DNA from: Hemileia vastatrix | Lineage: Eukaryota > Basidiomycota > Pucciniomycetes > Pucciniales > Zaghouaniaceae | Reading direction: 5' to 3' | Length of the DNA stretch: 64,000 bases | NCBI GenBank assembly: GCA_030280995.1 | Contig: JASXTE010000002.1 | Span: forward strand, 27,129,683-27,193,682 | Part shown: positions 45,249 to 55,163 of the stretch, in pieces | How positions within the stretch are numbered: the stretch's first letter is position 1 | Layout: the number at the start of each line of letters is the position of its first letter | Notes under the pieces: model-generated | Seen by the model: the letters and a program-made list of their open reading frames with translations, nothing else | Databases searched by the model: none | Told to the model about the DNA's origin: nothing | Made by a program: the position numbers and the translations under genes

Positions 45249-45302
45249 ACTTAGCTTGAACTCACAATGTGATCCTGTTTCTAATTGTGGTTCAAGCTAA
45301 GT
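45249..45302. repeat. Short inverted repeat
   Basis: ACTTAGCTTGAACTCACAAT (45,249-45,268) and its near-perfect reverse complement (45,284-45,302) are separated by 15 bases. This would give a 19-bp stem with one bulge. Confidence 0.75.
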
Positions 45303-46273
45303 TAAACTCTGTGAAAATTTATATATTTTTAAAAGTTTTATTAAATATTATAAAATGTGAACATAAGTATATTTTTATATTAAATATATTTAAATTAAAT
45401 ACTTTTACTTTCTGGAAATTAATACAAATGATGAATAATTTTGAGAGAATATTTTATTGAAAATAGTTTTATGTTGATTTTCTAATATTATGAAATGACT
45501 ATTCTCTCTATATAAAAGATTAAGATACTAACCTAAAATTAATTTTATAAAACTATTTAATATAAAAAATGTATCTGATATTCTGTTTAGATTCAAAATA
45601 CTTCAAAAAAAATTATTTTAAGTAAAAATTATATAGATCCTACAGAGCCTCACATTATTTTTTTTTTGATTTATATGTGTATTTTAAATGGAACCCTCAT
45701 AGGATAAAAATGGTTGGTTTTTTTAAATTTAAGAAATATATTTCAAATAAATATATATTTTTTAAAAGCCCAAATTTTAACATTTCTTTTCTCTTTTATA
45801 TCTTTACTGAAGAGTTGAAATATCCTGTACTTAAAATAATTTTTATAAAAATATATTCATTCTAGTATTGTTTTTTATAAGTCCAATTAAAAGAAAATTT
45901 ATAAATTCTTATTCTTACATGAAATATTAATGGGATTGAATGTGATAGAGTTTGAAATTAAATATCAGAGTCATATATTTTTTACCTATTGGTTTGAATA
46001 TCATATTTCTAATAAATAATTGATAAATACTTAACCCATATATTTTATTCAAGAACTATATATAAATGTTCAGTTGTGAATTTCTTCTGTCAAAAAAAAA
46101 TTTATAAAGATTAAAAAAGTGTACCTGCAACTTTCCACTTAACTTATTTCTCAACAGCATAGAATTGAAATATCTTTTCTATTCATTTAAAATATGTATT
46201 AATTTTTATTTTAATTAAAATATGATGCCTTTAACCCTAGCTTTTTTATATGAGTATGACTAAAAATATCTAT
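45303..46273. other. AT-rich DNA, no feature recognised
   Basis: Open frames here are short and AT-biased with no recognisable domain or repeat family. Confidence 0.5.
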
Positions 46274-46523
46274 CACCACACAATATGGGGGGTGGTCTTG
46301 CTAGCGAGTCCACAACCTTGGACCCAAACTCACCACAGATTGAACACACATTGAGCTATTGAATAAGGAACCATACAATCAGGGATGAACACCACTCAGA
46401 AGAACAGTTTTAGGTGGGTGTTCAAGTAGAGTTCAGTATGGGTTCAGTATGAGTTCAGTCTGAGTTCCATCTGAGTTCAGGTTGAGGACTTGCTAGCAAG
46501 TCCACCCCCTATATTGCGTAGTG
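46274..46523. mobile_element. 250-bp MITE with 45-bp terminal inverted repeats
   Basis: The left end has GGGTGGTCTTGCTAGCGAGT preceded by CACAATAT. The right end is the matching inverse, with GGACTTGCTAGCAAGTCCAC and ATATTGCG. TAT flanks both ends. The right half contains a run of roughly 10-bp GTTCAGTMTGA units (46,436-46,488). There is no coding capacity. A decayed relative lies at about 56,811-56,938. Confidence 0.75.
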
Positions 46524-47195
46524 TATTGTTCCTTTTTTACATAATAATTATCATATAGTAGTTTATGAATGAGAAACTAATATAATGATAAAAAATACCA
46601 CTTCTGCCTATTGAATTCAGATCTTGCACAGTATTGTAGTCTAAAATTCAACATGAAGCACATTTTTTCACATGAGAACACTTTTGAAAATCTATGGTTC
46701 TTATTCTCAGGTGGACACATCAATTCTACCACCATATAGCATGGAAGCACACTTAAGCATCAGAATTCTAGTTTAGAGACATTTGTACTGTTTTGTCATT
46801 TTTTATGTTTAAAATTTTACATCTATTTTGAATTTCAATATTTCATATGAAAAATTTACTCATTAGTGATTAATTTTTTTACCTCATGAGATCACTCTTC
46901 CAACTTAAAATATTTTGAAGGAATGGTGATGAACTACATCATGAAGTGTTCCAGAATCTCATATATGTATTACTTTTACTAAATGATTATCACAAAACTT
47001 CCTAGTGGTTGAAGAATATCTAGAACAAAAAAATAGGCAAAAATTAACTTCAATTTAACTTTAATCATCTTCTTGCATTTAAAAAGCTCAAAAGCTCGAT
47101 TAAAATCTACTATTATAAGAGTTATACTTCTTTCCAGAAATATAATCAAATTATTCCTCAAATAATAGTGGCTATTATAAAAAATCTGTGAGAAT
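46524..47195. other. AT-rich DNA, no feature recognised
   Basis: No gene, repeat family or RNA recognised. The last five bases before element E (47,196-47,200, ACTTC) are its target duplication. Confidence 0.5.
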
Positions 47196-47200
47196 ACTTC

Positions 47201-48337
47201 TGTCAGCCAGGCTATTCCAGGAGTCCAGTAAATGATATGTAACTTATAAAACCTGAAAGAGTGGGTAAGAATTGTATTTAATGAATATAAATTATTATTT
47301 TATTGCATAATAAAATTATATAAGTATTTTATTATATACAAGTGTTATATTAATTTTATTGGTTATATAAATTTTTATATACATTTAAATTAAACATAAT
47401 ATAATATATTCTACAAATAATGGCGCATTTTTATGTTACTTAATAATTATAAATTTATATTTAATTAATTGAAAAAACATATATTATAATTATAAGCGTA
47501 AAATTGACTTATAATATATTTAAATTAATTATTTAAATTTATATATTAAATAACACCTTTCATATAATACTAAACAATAATTAATGACGCTTCTTTTGAC
47601 CCTTAAATTATGTCAGGAAAAATCAATTAAGCAATTTATACTAAATTGAGATTAATTACATGTTTTGTTGTGTCAAAGTATTTTTTTGTTTCACTTAAAA
47701 TATCCTTAAATCAGACTGTACCATCTTTTTGGAATTATTTTTCTCATAGTTCCTATGTTCCAATCTTGTTTAGTTATTCACTATTTTTACTTACCGATTT
47801 GGGAATTAATGGCGGGAAAATTGGATTCTTAATTGGGGTTTTAATTATTTGTTTCATGTTTTTCTCTACATTGTTATGTTTCATTTACTCTTTGATATAT
47901 TTGTTTTATTCTATTCTAACTATTGTATTTACAAACATAGTGGCGCTTCAGAGGACCCATTGCCTATAAAAGGGCCTTGGATAATCCCCTGTAGCATCAT
48001 CACTTATTATACACTCCACAAATTAAATACTATTTTACTACGTTTATATTTTTTATTAGTAATACAATTCTAATTAAAATTCTATATAACAATTTAAAGG
48101 TTGCTTTAAGTCTGATAGTAATTAAAAGTGTTTGCCGCGCAGAACCCTTACATTAAATAGTATTATTATTAATAAATTCTAAGTTTTTGTCATCTCTCAA
48201 AGTTGCTCACCGTTGTTTCCCTCTTAAATAAATTAAATATTTTATTGTAATTTATTTCTTTATTTTTCCCTTGTCCTCCTCCTTCTCTCCTCTTTTTCTC
48301 CTCTTTTTCTTACCTTCTTCTAGACGACTGACCGACA
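47201..48337 (+). repeat. 5' LTR of element E
   Basis: Begins TGTCAGCCAGGCTATTCCAG and ends GACTGACCGACA. It contains the promoter at 47,965 and C/T-rich sequence (48,262-48,320) before the end. Confidence 0.95.
47965..47973 (+). promoter_or_regulatory. TATA box of the element E LTR
   Basis: TATAAAAGG after CATTGCC; the same box lies in the 3' LTR near 55,928 and, with small changes, in the LTRs of B, C and D-neighbouring solo LTRs. It likely starts the genomic RNA a short distance downstream, near the TACACTCCAC region. Confidence 0.6.
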
Positions 48338-48603
48338 ACTGGGGACCTTTCCAAACGACGACGACGATCGAGCCTGGCGACGAATGACAAAACGCACGGA
48401 CCACCTAGCAAAAACAAAACTTTTGCCGCGACTGTGTTTCGAACTTGGGTTCGATTTCTTAGGTTTATATTATATTAATTTTTATATTATTTTGAAGTGA
48501 TTTTTCGATCACTATAGTAAGTTCACCTTTGCACCTCTCACTCATATTACTATATTTTTACTGCAATAACAGTGATTGTAGCTTAATTGCTGATTCACTG
48601 AGT
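48338..48603 (+). other. 5' leader of element E with probable primer-binding site
   Basis: Directly after the LTR the sequence is ACTGGGGACCTTTCC; a primer-binding site beginning TGGGGACC two bases inside is likely, with tRNA not identified. The first 130 bases are unusually GC-rich for the window (GACGACGACGATCGAGCC). Most of this leader is missing in element C. Confidence 0.5.
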
Positions 48604-49018
48604 GTAAGTGTTCAATTATTAAATTTTTTTTTTCCTAGTTGACCATTATAGAGTGTTAAATCCTCTTAGTCCTAGAAGAATTAACATTTTTTTATTAATA
48701 CAAATTGAATTATTAATTTAATTTTTTTTTATTATTAATTATTGTTAATTTTGGTTGACTAAAAAGTACATTGTGCTTAGTCCCAAATATATTGCCATAT
48801 TTAATATTGGTAATTAATTGGTTGAATTAACTTGATTGTTATTCCCAATTTAACCTTGCAATCCATTTTTTTTTAAATTAATTTTTTATAATTATTACTT
48901 TATATTGAAACTTTTTTTCTATAATTTAATTAATAAAAATTTTTTTTATTTGGAGCAATTAAACTAACTTTTATTATTTTTTTAAAAAATAAGAAGTAAA
49001 TTAAAATCTTCCCACTAG
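48604..49018 (+). other. Candidate leader intron of element E
   Basis: Donor GTAAGTGTTC at 48,604, ACTAAC branch-like site at 48,963-48,968, acceptor CCCACTAG at 49,018, one base before an ATG. It has the same length as the candidate in C. It contains TTGACC...TTAGTCC units like those repeated in the leader of B. Confidence 0.45.
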
Positions 49019-49019
49019 T

Positions 49020-49701
49020 ATGTCCAACAATTTGGCAGAAAAAATGGATAACATGCAAGTGGATGAAATAGAAATTGACTATGATGCTGACACTGTAAGT
49101 TCTTCTAAAGTTGGTCATAAAAAATCTTATGCTAACACAAAGAATTCACATACTGCAGGATGTGGAAATGACAGGAAATGCAAACAAACCAAACCCCCTT
49201 CCCCCAGTACCACAGAAGGAAGTAAAGCCTCTAGTGCCTCAAGAAGGTCTTCCAAAAGGCTTCAAAATAAAAAAGCTTCCTCTGCCACAACAAATCAGCA
49301 ACCTATCCAGTCATATAAAAGAGTTGAAAACAGAAAATATGACGTACAAAGCAAAGGTAGACACCTTGTGGGATCAGGTTCAAGAACTCAGGAACCAGAT
49401 TCAGGCCCAGGCCCCTCCTCAGTTGCCTCCCAATCATCCTCAGTTTCAGGCTCAACCTTCACAGCCACCCAGCTCAACCATCCAAAATCCAAATACTATG
49501 GAAGTAGAGCAATGGAAATGGGATTATCTAATGAGTCACTACCAACAGAATGTGCAACACCCTCCTCATCATCAGCCTGGCCCATCCAGAACACCCAATT
49601 TCCATCCACCTCCTCATCCCTACCAACAAGGAAGGAGAAAGAAGGCCCAAGCACAATCCCAAACCCAGTCCCAGGGGAAGTTTCCTCCTCTGCCATGGTA
49701 A
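49020..49701 (+). CDS. Spliced first ORF of element E
   Basis: Exon 1 is 49,020-49,094 (MSNNLAEKMDNMQVDEIEID...). Intron 1 is 49,095-49,158 (64 nt; GTAAGT, GCTAAC branch, CTGCAG). Exon 2 is 49,159-49,701. The joined frame gives 205 residues: DVEMTGNANKPNP just after the junction, PKGFKIKKLPLPQQISNLSS, a coiled coil to about residue 110, a Pro/Gln-rich linker, EVEQWKWDYLMSHYQQNV, Pro/His-rich sequence and basic GRRKKAQ. It ends TGG-TAA. Exon 1 read without splicing is also open to 49,757 but carries none of the conserved blocks beyond its start. The same protein occurs in A and C, so it has been kept under selection in the family. I do not recognise it outside these elements. Confidence 0.7.
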
Positions 49702-50881
49702 TATTATTGAACATGGTGAAAGAACAGTTAAACCTGTTAAAAGACAGCTTCCTGTAACTAGTAGCCCTATTGATGTAATTAGCAAATTGTCATTTGATGA
49801 ACCTTTACATTTAACTTCTACATCTTTAATTAATCCTTCTCTTGCAATTAAAAATGATTCTGTTCCCCCTGAAATCTATACCTTAATTGAAAAAACTTCT
49901 GAGGAAATATTGAAAGATACCCTTGATTTTAATATTGTGAAAGACAAACATGTGAGAGATGTGTTAATCCATGAAAATGATAGATTAAATAATTTACACT
50001 TGCAATGTAAAGTGAGTTCTTCTGTACAAGATACAGCTTATTTAAAAATCAAAGAAACCTTGAATATTGTTCTTAGTCAACAAAAACAAATAAGAAGTGA
50101 CCATAGAGCTATCTCAGATAGAAATATCAGTCTACATAAGACCTTGAGTGAATTGAAACCCCTTATTGAGGAAAATTATTCATTCAAGAATGAAATAAAA
50201 TCTCTGAAAAATGAGTTTAAGAAGCTAAAAAATGATTTCCATGCACTAAGTACCAAACACTCAGTTTCTGAGGACAGAAATGTTCTATCTCTTGCAAAAG
50301 TAAATGACCAGATGTCTGAAATTCCAAGAATAAGAAACTATGTGTCTGACCTGCAGGAAAAGTTCTCAACCTTAACCACCAATAATGAATTAAATGAGAT
50401 TTCTGTAAATAAGCTGCATAAAAATAAAGGGAAAAAACCTGAGCAAATTTCATCCTTTCTTCTTCATATTTCAACCATTAAACAAACTGACAATAAGTCT
50501 GTAAAATCTTTTGCTACTAGCAAAAAATCTTGTGATGGTCATGCACCAGCTGTTTCTGTAAATAATGAAATTTCTGAACACCTGGCTAAACTTCAGGAAT
50601 TATTAATAATAAATAATTCAAACCAAAAAGTGGACCATCCCAGTAGTCAGAAAAATTGGCCTAAGTTAGACCAATATCCTACCTTTGATGGTGATTCTTC
50701 CTCTGATTGGCAACACTTTATCCAAAGAATTGATAATTTAAAGAGATCTTATAAACTACCTGATGAGGAAATTTTTTCTAAGCTAATTTCTTTTTTTTCC
50801 AATGTAGCCTTGATGTGGTATGAATCTGTCCTTTTAGATAACAATCATTATACATGGAATGATTGGAAATCCTTGATTTAG
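49550..50881 (+). CDS. gag: Gag of element E, N-terminal part up to amber codon 1
   Basis: The first about 50 residues overlap ORF1 in another frame and are probably not gag. Homology to C starts at GNIIEHGERTVKP (49,698). Then come SFDEPLHLTSTSLINPSLAI, a coiled coil (KEFKKLKNDFHAL region) and the gag core KNWPKLDQYPTFDGDSSSDW, up to YTWNDWKSLI and TAG at 50,879-50,881. Element C has GAA (Glu) at this codon. No ATG lies at the gag start because intron 2, which supplies it in C, is missing. Translation would need the ATG at 49,550, or a +1 shift at the end of ORF1. Confidence 0.75.
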   Translation: MCNTLLIISLAHPEHPISIHLLIPTNKEGERRPKHNPKPSPRGSFLLCHGNIIEHGERTVKPVKRQLPVTSSPIDVISKLSFDEPLHLTSTSLINPSLAIKNDSVPPEIYTLIEKTSEEILKDTLDFNIVKDKHVRDVLIHENDRLNNLHLQCKVSSSVQDTAYLKIKETLNIVLSQQKQIRSDHRAISDRNISLHKTLSELKPLIEENYSFKNEIKSLKNEFKKLKNDFHALSTKHSVSEDRNVLSLAKVNDQMSEIPRIRNYVSDLQEKFSTLTTNNELNEISVNKLHKNKGKKPEQISSFLLHISTIKQTDNKSVKSFATSKKSCDGHAPAVSVNNEISEHLAKLQELLIINNSNQKVDHPSSQKNWPKLDQYPTFDGDSSSDWQHFIQRIDNLKRSYKLPDEEIFSKLISFFSNVALMWYESVLLDNNHYTWNDWKSLI

Positions 50882-52078
50882 AATCAGTTTGGTGGTTCAA
50901 AATTCAGGTTAGCTCAGCAGAGACTGTATGAGAATACTAGATATGTATCCTCCTCTGTTGAAGAGCCCATTGTTTTTCTGATGAAAATAACTAAAATCCT
51001 TAGAGCAATTGATCCAAAGATGGATTATGATATTTGGAGAGATAAAATCTTGTATAAATTACCAAATTCTCTTAGGGATTTGATTGTTGCTAGAACTGAG
51101 CATGTAAGGGAAAATTCTTCTTTCATTAATATCTGTAATGAAGTATTACTCAACCATAGATATGAACCAAAGAATTACCTTAGTAAATCTTATAATGATC
51201 AGAATAAACCTTCTATAAAGCTCCCAGAAAAATCTGGTAAACCCTCTGCCCCAGTTGCACCTAAAAAATATGCAACAAATACTTGTTATAAATGTAACAA
51301 ACCGTGGCAGAAGGGTCATGTTTGTGACAAGAAAATTCATCTTGTTGAACAAAATGAAGACACTGATGAAGTTGAACTTGATGTCAATAATTCTTCCAGT
51401 GACTGTGAAAGTAATATCTCCTATGACAATGAATCTGTTAAAGATGTTTTAATGTTGGAACATGATGTCCATTATTTAAATAATATATCTGAAGATTGTG
51501 TATTGAATTTATCTTCAGTAGAAAATGCTGAGATAATTAAAGATATTACTAACAATTCTATTCCTATATCCCCTTTAAAGGCACCTGTTATCATTAATGG
51601 TAAAAATGTTGATGTAGTTCTTGATTCTGGTGCTGGAGGAAGTGTAGTATCTGAAAAAGCTTTGGCTTCAGTGGATAAGGAATATTTGAGTAAATTATTA
51701 CCTATAACTTCTGAAAAATGGAGAGGGTATGGTTCTACCTTATTTCCTATTGGCAAATACAAAACCTCTGTATTCTTCAAATATAATGGTGGTTTTGTCA
51801 GAGCTATTTGTGAGTTTGTTGTTATGAAAAATGATAATTTGAGCAATTGGTTTATTATGGGAAATGATATTTTAACCATGTTTGGTGTGAAACTGGACCC
51901 AGCAAATAATTGCTTTACCTTAGGAATGAATGGGAAAAGAAAATTCAAAATTTCTTCTCCTAGAACTTCTGGGCATTTGTTGAAATCTTGTAACTCACTA
52001 ATCCAATGTAAAGGTAGAACAACAACTGAAATGGATGCTTTATTACATGAAATAAATACCGCTTCTTTTGGTGATTAG
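50882..52078 (+). CDS. gag-pro: Gag C-terminus and protease of element E, between two amber codons
   Basis: It continues the gag frame: NQFGGSKFRLAQQRLYENTR, LPNSLRDLIVARTE, zinc knuckle CX2CX7HXC (CNKPWQKGHVC, about 51,284-51,325), an acidic linker, then an aspartic protease with VVLDSGAGGSVVSEK (active Asp near 51,624) and SNWFIMGNDIL. It ends GD-TAG at 52,076-52,078. Gln (CAA or CAG) would fit at this codon by comparison with C (YQLT). The downstream frame is the same. Confidence 0.8.
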   Translation, partial: NQFGGSKFRLAQQRLYENTRYVSSSVEEPIVFLMKITKILRAIDPKMDYDIWRDKILYKLPNSLRDLIVARTEHVRENSSFINICNEVLLNHRYEPKNYLSKSYNDQNKPSIKLPEKSGKPSAPVAPKKYATNTCYKCNKPWQKGHVCDKKIHLVEQNEDTDEVELDVNNSSSDCESNISYDNESVKDVLMLEHDVHYLNNISEDCVLNLSSVENAEIIKDITNNSIPISPLKAPVIINGKNVDVVLDSGAGGSVVSEKALASVDKEYLSKLLPITSEKWRGYGSTLFPIGKYKTSVFFKYNGGFVRAICEFVVMKNDNLSNWFIMGNDILTMFGVKLDPANNCFTLGMNGKRKFKISSPRTSGHLLKSCNSLIQCKGRTTTEMDALLHEINTASFGD

Positions 52079-55000
52079 TTGACTAGTGAACAAAAGGATT
52101 CTATTGTTGCCTCTACTACCTCTTTCCCTATGGCTTTTGCTCATGGTTCTCATGTCTTGGGAATTGTTCAGGAAGAGATGAAAATTACTTTATCCTGTAA
52201 TTTGAGTGATATTCCTCCTTCCCTTAAGAAAAAACCATATCCTGCTTCTCCATCAAAAAGAAAAGATATTGAAGATAATATTGAAACATTATTGAAAATG
52301 AATATCATTGAGAAAGTGGATGTCACCCCCAAATATTGTGTCATCTCCCCAGTCTTGATTTCTTATGAAAAAGATAAAGCTAGATTATGTGGAGATTACA
52401 GAGCTTTAAATACTTATACTGTTGATGATATTTATCCTTTACCCAGAATTAATTCAATACATGCTACCTTGCAAGGTGCAAAATTTATTAGTTGTCTTGA
52501 TGGTAATAAAGGTTATCATCAAGTTCCAGTTGAGAAAAATTCTCAAATTTTTTTGCTTATTGCTACTCATATGGGAATATATAAGTATGTTAGGATGCCA
52601 TTTGGCCCTAAAAATGCTCCTTCAGTTTTCCAGAAAGTCATGAATAACACTTTCCATCAAGAAATTATTGAAGGTTGGCTCATGGTTTATATTGATGATA
52701 TTATTGTTTTTTCTAAAACTTTTGATGAAGATATGATTCACTTGAATAGAGTTTTCCAAAAAATGGATGAAATCAATATGACCTTATCTTTAAAAAAGTG
52801 TAAATTTGGTTTTCAATCTTTGAAAGTCCTTGGCCATGTTGTGTCAGGCTTACAAATTTGTGTAGACCATAATAAAGTTGCTGCCATTCAAAATGTGAAA
52901 GCGCCAAATTCTGTAAGAGAAATCCAAAGTTTTTTGGGTATGTGTGGCTATTATAGACAATATATTAAAAATTATCAAGTCATAGCCTTGCCTCTTACAA
53001 AACTGACCAGAAAAGATGTTGCTTTTCTCTGGAATAATGACTGTCAGAAAGCTTTTGATACATTAAAAAGTTTCTTAATGACAGCCCCTATATTGGCTCT
53101 TCCAGATTTTAACAAACCATTTGTCCTTTATACAGATGCTAGCTTTATTGGTCTGGGTTCTGCCCTTCACCAAAAGCAAATTATTAATGATAAATCCTCA
53201 GAGGTTGTAATTTGTTATATTTCAAGAACCTTAAGAAATAGTGAATTGAAATATGGTGCCACTCAATTGGAGTGCTTAGCAGTTGTTTGGGCTCTTGAGA
53301 AACTTCATTACTATTTGGATGACCAAAAATTTGAGTTGGTAACTGACTGTAGTGCTGTGAAGTCTCTCTTAAACCTCAAGACACCTAACAGACATATGTT
53401 CAGGTGGCAACTGGCTGTTCAAGAATACAGAGGAAGGATGACAATTATCCATAGAGCTGGAAATGTTCACTCTAATGTTGATATGCTCTCCAGATTGCCT
53501 CTGCCAAATAATGACTCCAATCCTGCTTATGTACCTGAAGATGATACTGTTCATATCCATGGTATATTTATAGTTGATATGGAAGAGGAGTTATTACAGT
53601 TAATACTGGATTCATATGATAAAGATTCTGATTTAAATAAATTGGTTACTATTTTGAATGATCCTAAGAATGCTTCAATTCAAGCATTAATAAAAACTCT
53701 TCCTGCAAAGTACCAAAATGCTTTAAATAAAGGAAAGTTCTCTATTGAAGATGGTTATATATATTATAGAAGGAAGCTTACCAATGTAATTGTTATTCCT
53801 CCTTCAATGAAAGAAACTATCCTCAAACTATGTCATGATGACATATTAGCTGGTCATTTTGATCTTGAAAAAACATTGATTAGAATCAAAAACACTGCAT
53901 GGTGGGCTAATATTTCTGAAGACACAAAATTATATGTTGAATCTTGTGATTCCTGCCAAAAATCTAAAAGGTTAACAGGTAAGAGAGCAGGGTTATTACA
54001 ACATATTGAAGCACCTAGTGCTCCTTGGCAAATCATTAATATGGATTTTGTCACTGGTCTTCCTGTTGCAGGTAAAGACAGCTTTAACTCTTGTTGGGTA
54101 ATAGTTGATAGATTCACAAAAATGTGCAAATTTATTCCAACCCACAAAGATGTATCCACCAAAGAATTAGCTTTCTTATGGTGGTCTTACATGTTTAATA
54201 TTATTGGTTTTCCAAAAGCCATTATCTCTGATAGGGATCCAAAATTCACTTCTGAGTTTTGGACCTCTTTGATGGATATTTGTGGCTGTGAGTTAAAATT
54301 GTCTACAGCTCACCATCCTCAGACTGATGGTCTAGCTGAAAGAATGATTCAAACTCTGGAAGATATGATTAGAAGGTATTGTGCCTTTGGTTTAGAATAT
54401 AAAGAAAATGACAGATTTACTCATGATTGGATCACTCTTTTGCCTGGTCTTGAATTTGCATATAATAGCACTGTTCATTCTGTCACTGAGAAAAAGCCTT
54501 TTGAGCTTTGGTTAGGTTATGTCCCAAATACTCCTGCTCAGATTCTCAATAATAAATTACCTAAGTTGGAACTACACCCTGGTGTAAAATCTTTTATGCA
54601 AATGCAACAGCTATGCAGGAAACATGCTCAGAGTTGTATTGATAAAGCATTTGAATATGAAAAGAAAAGATGGGCTAAATCCCATAAAGAATACACATTT
54701 AACAAGGGTGATGAAGTGTTGATCTCTACTTTCCATTTCAATTTACAAGGTAACCACAAATTAAAAGATCCTTTTGTAGGACCATTTGTTGTTAAAAGAA
54801 TGGTTGGTGATAATGCAGTAGAAGTTGTATTGTATTCTCCATATGATAGGAAACATCCTGTTTTTCCCATTTCTTTGCTTAAGCCTTATACTTCCAACAG
54901 TGACTTATTTCCAAAAAGAAGAGGAAGACCTAAGAAGAACCCTCAAGAAGTCACAGAAACAGCAGAAATTGATAAAATTCTCAATGATAGAATTATCACT

Positions 55001-55129
55001 TCTGAAAGAGGTACTGAATATTTATTGAGATATAAGAACAAATCATCTGAACATGATGCATGGATACCTGGCAAGGAAATTTCAAATCTGCCTACTCTGT
55101 TGAAAAAATACAAAAAGAAAAAATCTTAG
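52079..55129 (+). CDS. pol: RT-RNase H-integrase-chromodomain of element E
   Basis: 1,016 residues without interruption. RT has YIDD at 204-207. RNase H has Asp353, Glu398, Asp423 and Asp468. The integrase zinc segment has His586, His593, Cys623 and Cys626. The catalytic core is Asp656, Asp718, Glu754, with exact 61 and 35 spacing (D-D-35-E). A GPF-type segment follows (about 898-910). An AT-hook-like KRRGRPKKN lies at 946-954. A chromodomain (about 962-996) has EIDKILNDRII and EYLLRYKNKSSEHDAWIPG. The chromodomain probably guides integration to particular chromatin, as known for chromoviruses. All catalytic residues are in place, so the enzyme could be active if translated. Confidence 0.95.
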   Translation: MTSEQKDSIVASTTSFPMAFAHGSHVLGIVQEEMKITLSCNLSDIPPSLKKKPYPASPSKRKDIEDNIETLLKMNIIEKVDVTPKYCVISPVLISYEKDKARLCGDYRALNTYTVDDIYPLPRINSIHATLQGAKFISCLDGNKGYHQVPVEKNSQIFLLIATHMGIYKYVRMPFGPKNAPSVFQKVMNNTFHQEIIEGWLMVYIDDIIVFSKTFDEDMIHLNRVFQKMDEINMTLSLKKCKFGFQSLKVLGHVVSGLQICVDHNKVAAIQNVKAPNSVREIQSFLGMCGYYRQYIKNYQVIALPLTKLTRKDVAFLWNNDCQKAFDTLKSFLMTAPILALPDFNKPFVLYTDASFIGLGSALHQKQIINDKSSEVVICYISRTLRNSELKYGATQLECLAVVWALEKLHYYLDDQKFELVTDCSAVKSLLNLKTPNRHMFRWQLAVQEYRGRMTIIHRAGNVHSNVDMLSRLPLPNNDSNPAYVPEDDTVHIHGIFIVDMEEELLQLILDSYDKDSDLNKLVTILNDPKNASIQALIKTLPAKYQNALNKGKFSIEDGYIYYRRKLTNVIVIPPSMKETILKLCHDDILAGHFDLEKTLIRIKNTAWWANISEDTKLYVESCDSCQKSKRLTGKRAGLLQHIEAPSAPWQIINMDFVTGLPVAGKDSFNSCWVIVDRFTKMCKFIPTHKDVSTKELAFLWWSYMFNIIGFPKAIISDRDPKFTSEFWTSLMDICGCELKLSTAHHPQTDGLAERMIQTLEDMIRRYCAFGLEYKENDRFTHDWITLLPGLEFAYNSTVHSVTEKKPFELWLGYVPNTPAQILNNKLPKLELHPGVKSFMQMQQLCRKHAQSCIDKAFEYEKKRWAKSHKEYTFNKGDEVLISTFHFNLQGNHKLKDPFVGPFVVKRMVGDNAVEVVLYSPYDRKHPVFPISLLKPYTSNSDLFPKRRGRPKKNPQEVTETAEIDKILNDRIITSERGTEYLLRYKNKSSEHDAWIPGKEISNLPTLLKKYKKKKS

Positions 55130-55147
55130 AATTTTTTTTATTGTTTT

Positions 55148-55163
55148 TTTTAGAGTGAGGGAG
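55148..55163 (+). other. Polypurine tract of element E
   Basis: TTTTAGAGTGAGGGAG immediately before the 3' LTR; identical in core to A, B and C. Confidence 0.75.

Noticed and set aside
47646..48073. Hydrophobic open frames in the LTRs of element E (also 55,729-56,120)
   Set aside because: T-rich LTR sequence gives hydrophobic translations by composition; position within both LTRs shows they are not genes.
49159..49757. Unspliced continuation of exon 1 in element E as a separate 245-residue protein
   Set aside because: It is open but Ser-rich and lacks the blocks conserved between elements; the conserved coiled coil and WKWD segment are in the spliced frame.
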